The notes under the pieces were generated by a model, which worked only from the letters and a program-made list of their open reading frames with translations, ran no database searches and was not told where the DNA came from. A stretch of DNA of 27,516 bases from a virus: positions 1 through 27,516 of the IMG/VR virus record IMGVR_UViG_3300023179_000424; one strand, written 5' to 3'. Shown piece by piece: positions 26,653-27,516 of this stretch (position 1 is the first letter of the stretch; each line of letters begins with the position of its first letter). The position numbers and the translations under genes are program-made.

Positions 26653-26967
26653 TTAAGCGGGGTCTGAACCTACGTCAACGCTAGTTTCAGCAGCATCGCT
26701 GTCGTCCTTAACCACACCAGAAACTACACGAGGAGCATCATCTAGTGCAATAAGTAGCTCGGCCTTAACTCTGCTACCAGTTTTTTGAATTAAATACCAT
26801 CCAGCACCAGTAATTCCCTTTGCTTTATTTGCTGGTAGTCCAGCTTCGAGATTATCGATAAGCACGAGTTTCTTTCCTGAAGCGTCTTGAGCAATAGAAC
26901 CGTCGGGTTTTAGCTCTACGAATTTTGGACGATTAGCTACCGTATCTGATTTTCCCCAAAGTGCCAT
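26653..26967 (-). CDS. MALWG-type small phage protein
   Basis: 104 aa. MALWGKSDTVANRPKFVELKPDGS is a recurrent start in T4-like marine phages, where such proteins are usually listed as hypothetical or structural. The body has GAGWYLIQKTGSRVKAELLIALD, a short beta-rich unit, and an acidic Ser/Asp tail. It has the best expression signals in this part of the window: RBS AAAGGAG and a late-promoter candidate, pointing to high late expression and hence a structural role. Recognition is from pattern memory. Confidence 0.8.
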   Translation of the reverse strand: MALWGKSDTVANRPKFVELKPDGSIAQDASGKKLVLIDNLEAGLPANKAKGITGAGWYLIQKTGSRVKAELLIALDDAPRVVSGVVKDDSDAAETSVDVGSDPA

Positions 26968-27005
26968 ATATTTCTCCTTTAATTAACTCAAGTATAAAAT
27001 TGTAT

Positions 27006-27014
27006 ATTATTTAT
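27006..27014 (-). promoter_or_regulatory. Candidate late promoter GATAAATAAT
   Basis: Minus strand CGATAAATAATATAC, about 40 bases before the MALWG gene and overlapping the end of the preceding HAD gene. It fits the T4 late core, and the gene it precedes has a strong RBS. Confidence 0.5.
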
Positions 27015-27516
27015 CGAAATCCCAGTTTCTTTAGTTTACCTATAACTTGATTAGCAGTAGTAACTTGGATTGCTATTCCACCGGCTGCCTTGTATTCCTG
27101 ACAATTTTTTATATAATCGTCTATCAATACAGTAGGCTTTTTATCTTCAGTTCTCGCAAACAGCTTCTTTTGACTTCTTTTGACCAAATAGATCTTTCCT
27201 AAATTCTTCATACCTAATCGTCTAGCTAACCATCGTCTTTTACCGGCTTTACAGGTCTTAGCTAGTGTACCACACGCACTTAAAATATTAGGTCTATATT
27301 TTTTAACAAACTTCCAAATTAGTAAACCATCGGGCGTAAATTCAAGATTTTCCCAAAAATTTGGAGTTTTGTTTAATATTGCCCATCGAATCTCATCTGC
27401 TTCTTCATCGGAGTGATTTTCTTTCCAGTAAGGATCTTTCCACTCGGGTTTTCCTGCTGCTAGTAGTGCTGCGTTAGCTCCTGACATCCAATCTACAAGC
27501 GTTTCATCCATATCTA
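27011..27516 (-). CDS. HAD-family hydrolase/5'-nucleotidase-like protein (5' partial)
   Basis: The frame runs through the right window edge. An ATG at 27511 could be mistaken for the start, but reading one codon further gives DMDETLVDW, HAD motif I (hydrophobic-D-x-D-x-T-L) with the nucleophile Asp before that Met; the true start is therefore outside. Downstream come RPNILSACGTLAKTCKAGKRRWL (motif II/III region, with S or T and Lys) and KPTVLIDDYIKNCQEYKAAGG (motif IV, D-D). The last part resembles phage 5'(3')-deoxyribonucleotidases. Likely acts on a nucleotide monophosphate or DNA 3'/5' phosphate. Confidence 0.82.
   Translation of the reverse strand, partial: DMDETLVDWMSGANAALLAAGKPEWKDPYWKENHSDEEADEIRWAILNKTPNFWENLEFTPDGLLIWKFVKKYRPNILSACGTLAKTCKAGKRRWLARRLGMKNLGKIYLVKRSQKKLFARTEDKKPTVLIDDYIKNCQEYKAAGGIAIQVTTANQVIGKLKKLGFR

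Noticed and set aside
27011-27511. ATG at 27511 as the real start of the HAD gene
   Set aside because: The codon before it completes the DMDETL catalytic motif, so the gene must start upstream, outside the window.
1-27516. CRISPR array, insertion sequence, integrase or attachment site
   Set aside because: No regularly spaced repeats, transposase or recombinase genes, or terminal repeats were found on either strand.

Overview
This window is part of the genome of a T4-type tailed phage (myovirus lineage) with AT-rich DNA. The evidence is the cluster of T4 homologues: single-stranded DNA-binding protein gp32, helicase loader gp59, late co-activator gp33, primase gp61 and an RNase H of the T4 FEN family. 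Around them are genes typical of marine relatives of T4: Hsp20, PhoH, a MALWG-type small protein, MKSF-starting small proteins and a dATP/dGTP diphosphohydrolase-like protein. A spanin pair, two lipobox proteins and a GmhA (LPS heptose) enzyme point to a Gram-negative host. No photosynthesis genes are seen here, so I do not assign a cyanobacterial host.

Layout. (1) 1-2047, plus strand: the 3' end of a large virion protein with a glycine-zipper segment and a GH19-like lysozyme/chitinase domain; it meets gp32 tail to tail. (2) 2048-5319, minus strand: 32, 59, 33, two related small genes and a compact ATP-dependent DNA ligase. (3) 5325-6114: a self-contained hsp20 unit made of promoter block, structured RNA leader, type I hammerhead ribozyme, RBS hairpin, hsp20 and terminator. 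(4) 6120-8530: a secreted protein, a nucleotidyltransferase-fold protein, a Cys-rich membrane micro-protein behind a structured leader, and two further small genes. (5) 8536-8932: a complete phage tmRNA (ssrA) on the minus strand. (6) 8978-11425: gmhA, a diphosphohydrolase-like gene, phoH and an FmdB-type zinc ribbon. (7) 11564-12430: a 48-codon plus-strand gene convergent with a membrane-anchored HELQH metalloprotease, sharing a bidirectional terminator. (8) 12486-21040: DNA metabolism genes (RNase H, uracil-DNA glycosylase, ExoI-like exonuclease, RuvC-like resolvase, class II B12-dependent ribonucleotide reductase) mixed with small membrane proteins. (9) 21107-27516: a large lipoprotein, a collar-domain mini-protein, primase, a spanin pair and several conserved small phage proteins; the window ends inside a HAD-family gene.

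How it works together: gp32, gp59 and gp61 with RNase H and ligase make up lagging-strand replication. UNG, ExoI and the resolvase handle repair and recombination, and NrdJ with the diphosphohydrolase-like protein adjusts the dNTP pool. gp33 implies T4-style late transcription, and a few ATAAATA-type late promoter candidates are visible. Other genes have sigma70-like promoters. Three of these sit exactly six bases upstream of an ATG that lacks a ribosome binding site, which suggests leaderless mRNAs.

The most unusual content is RNA: a tmRNA encoding the tag ANFNDSAYALAA, a hammerhead ribozyme in the hsp20 leader behind an unrecognised folded domain, and a third structured leader. The tmRNA and hsp20-leader units share an identical 16-base promoter block.
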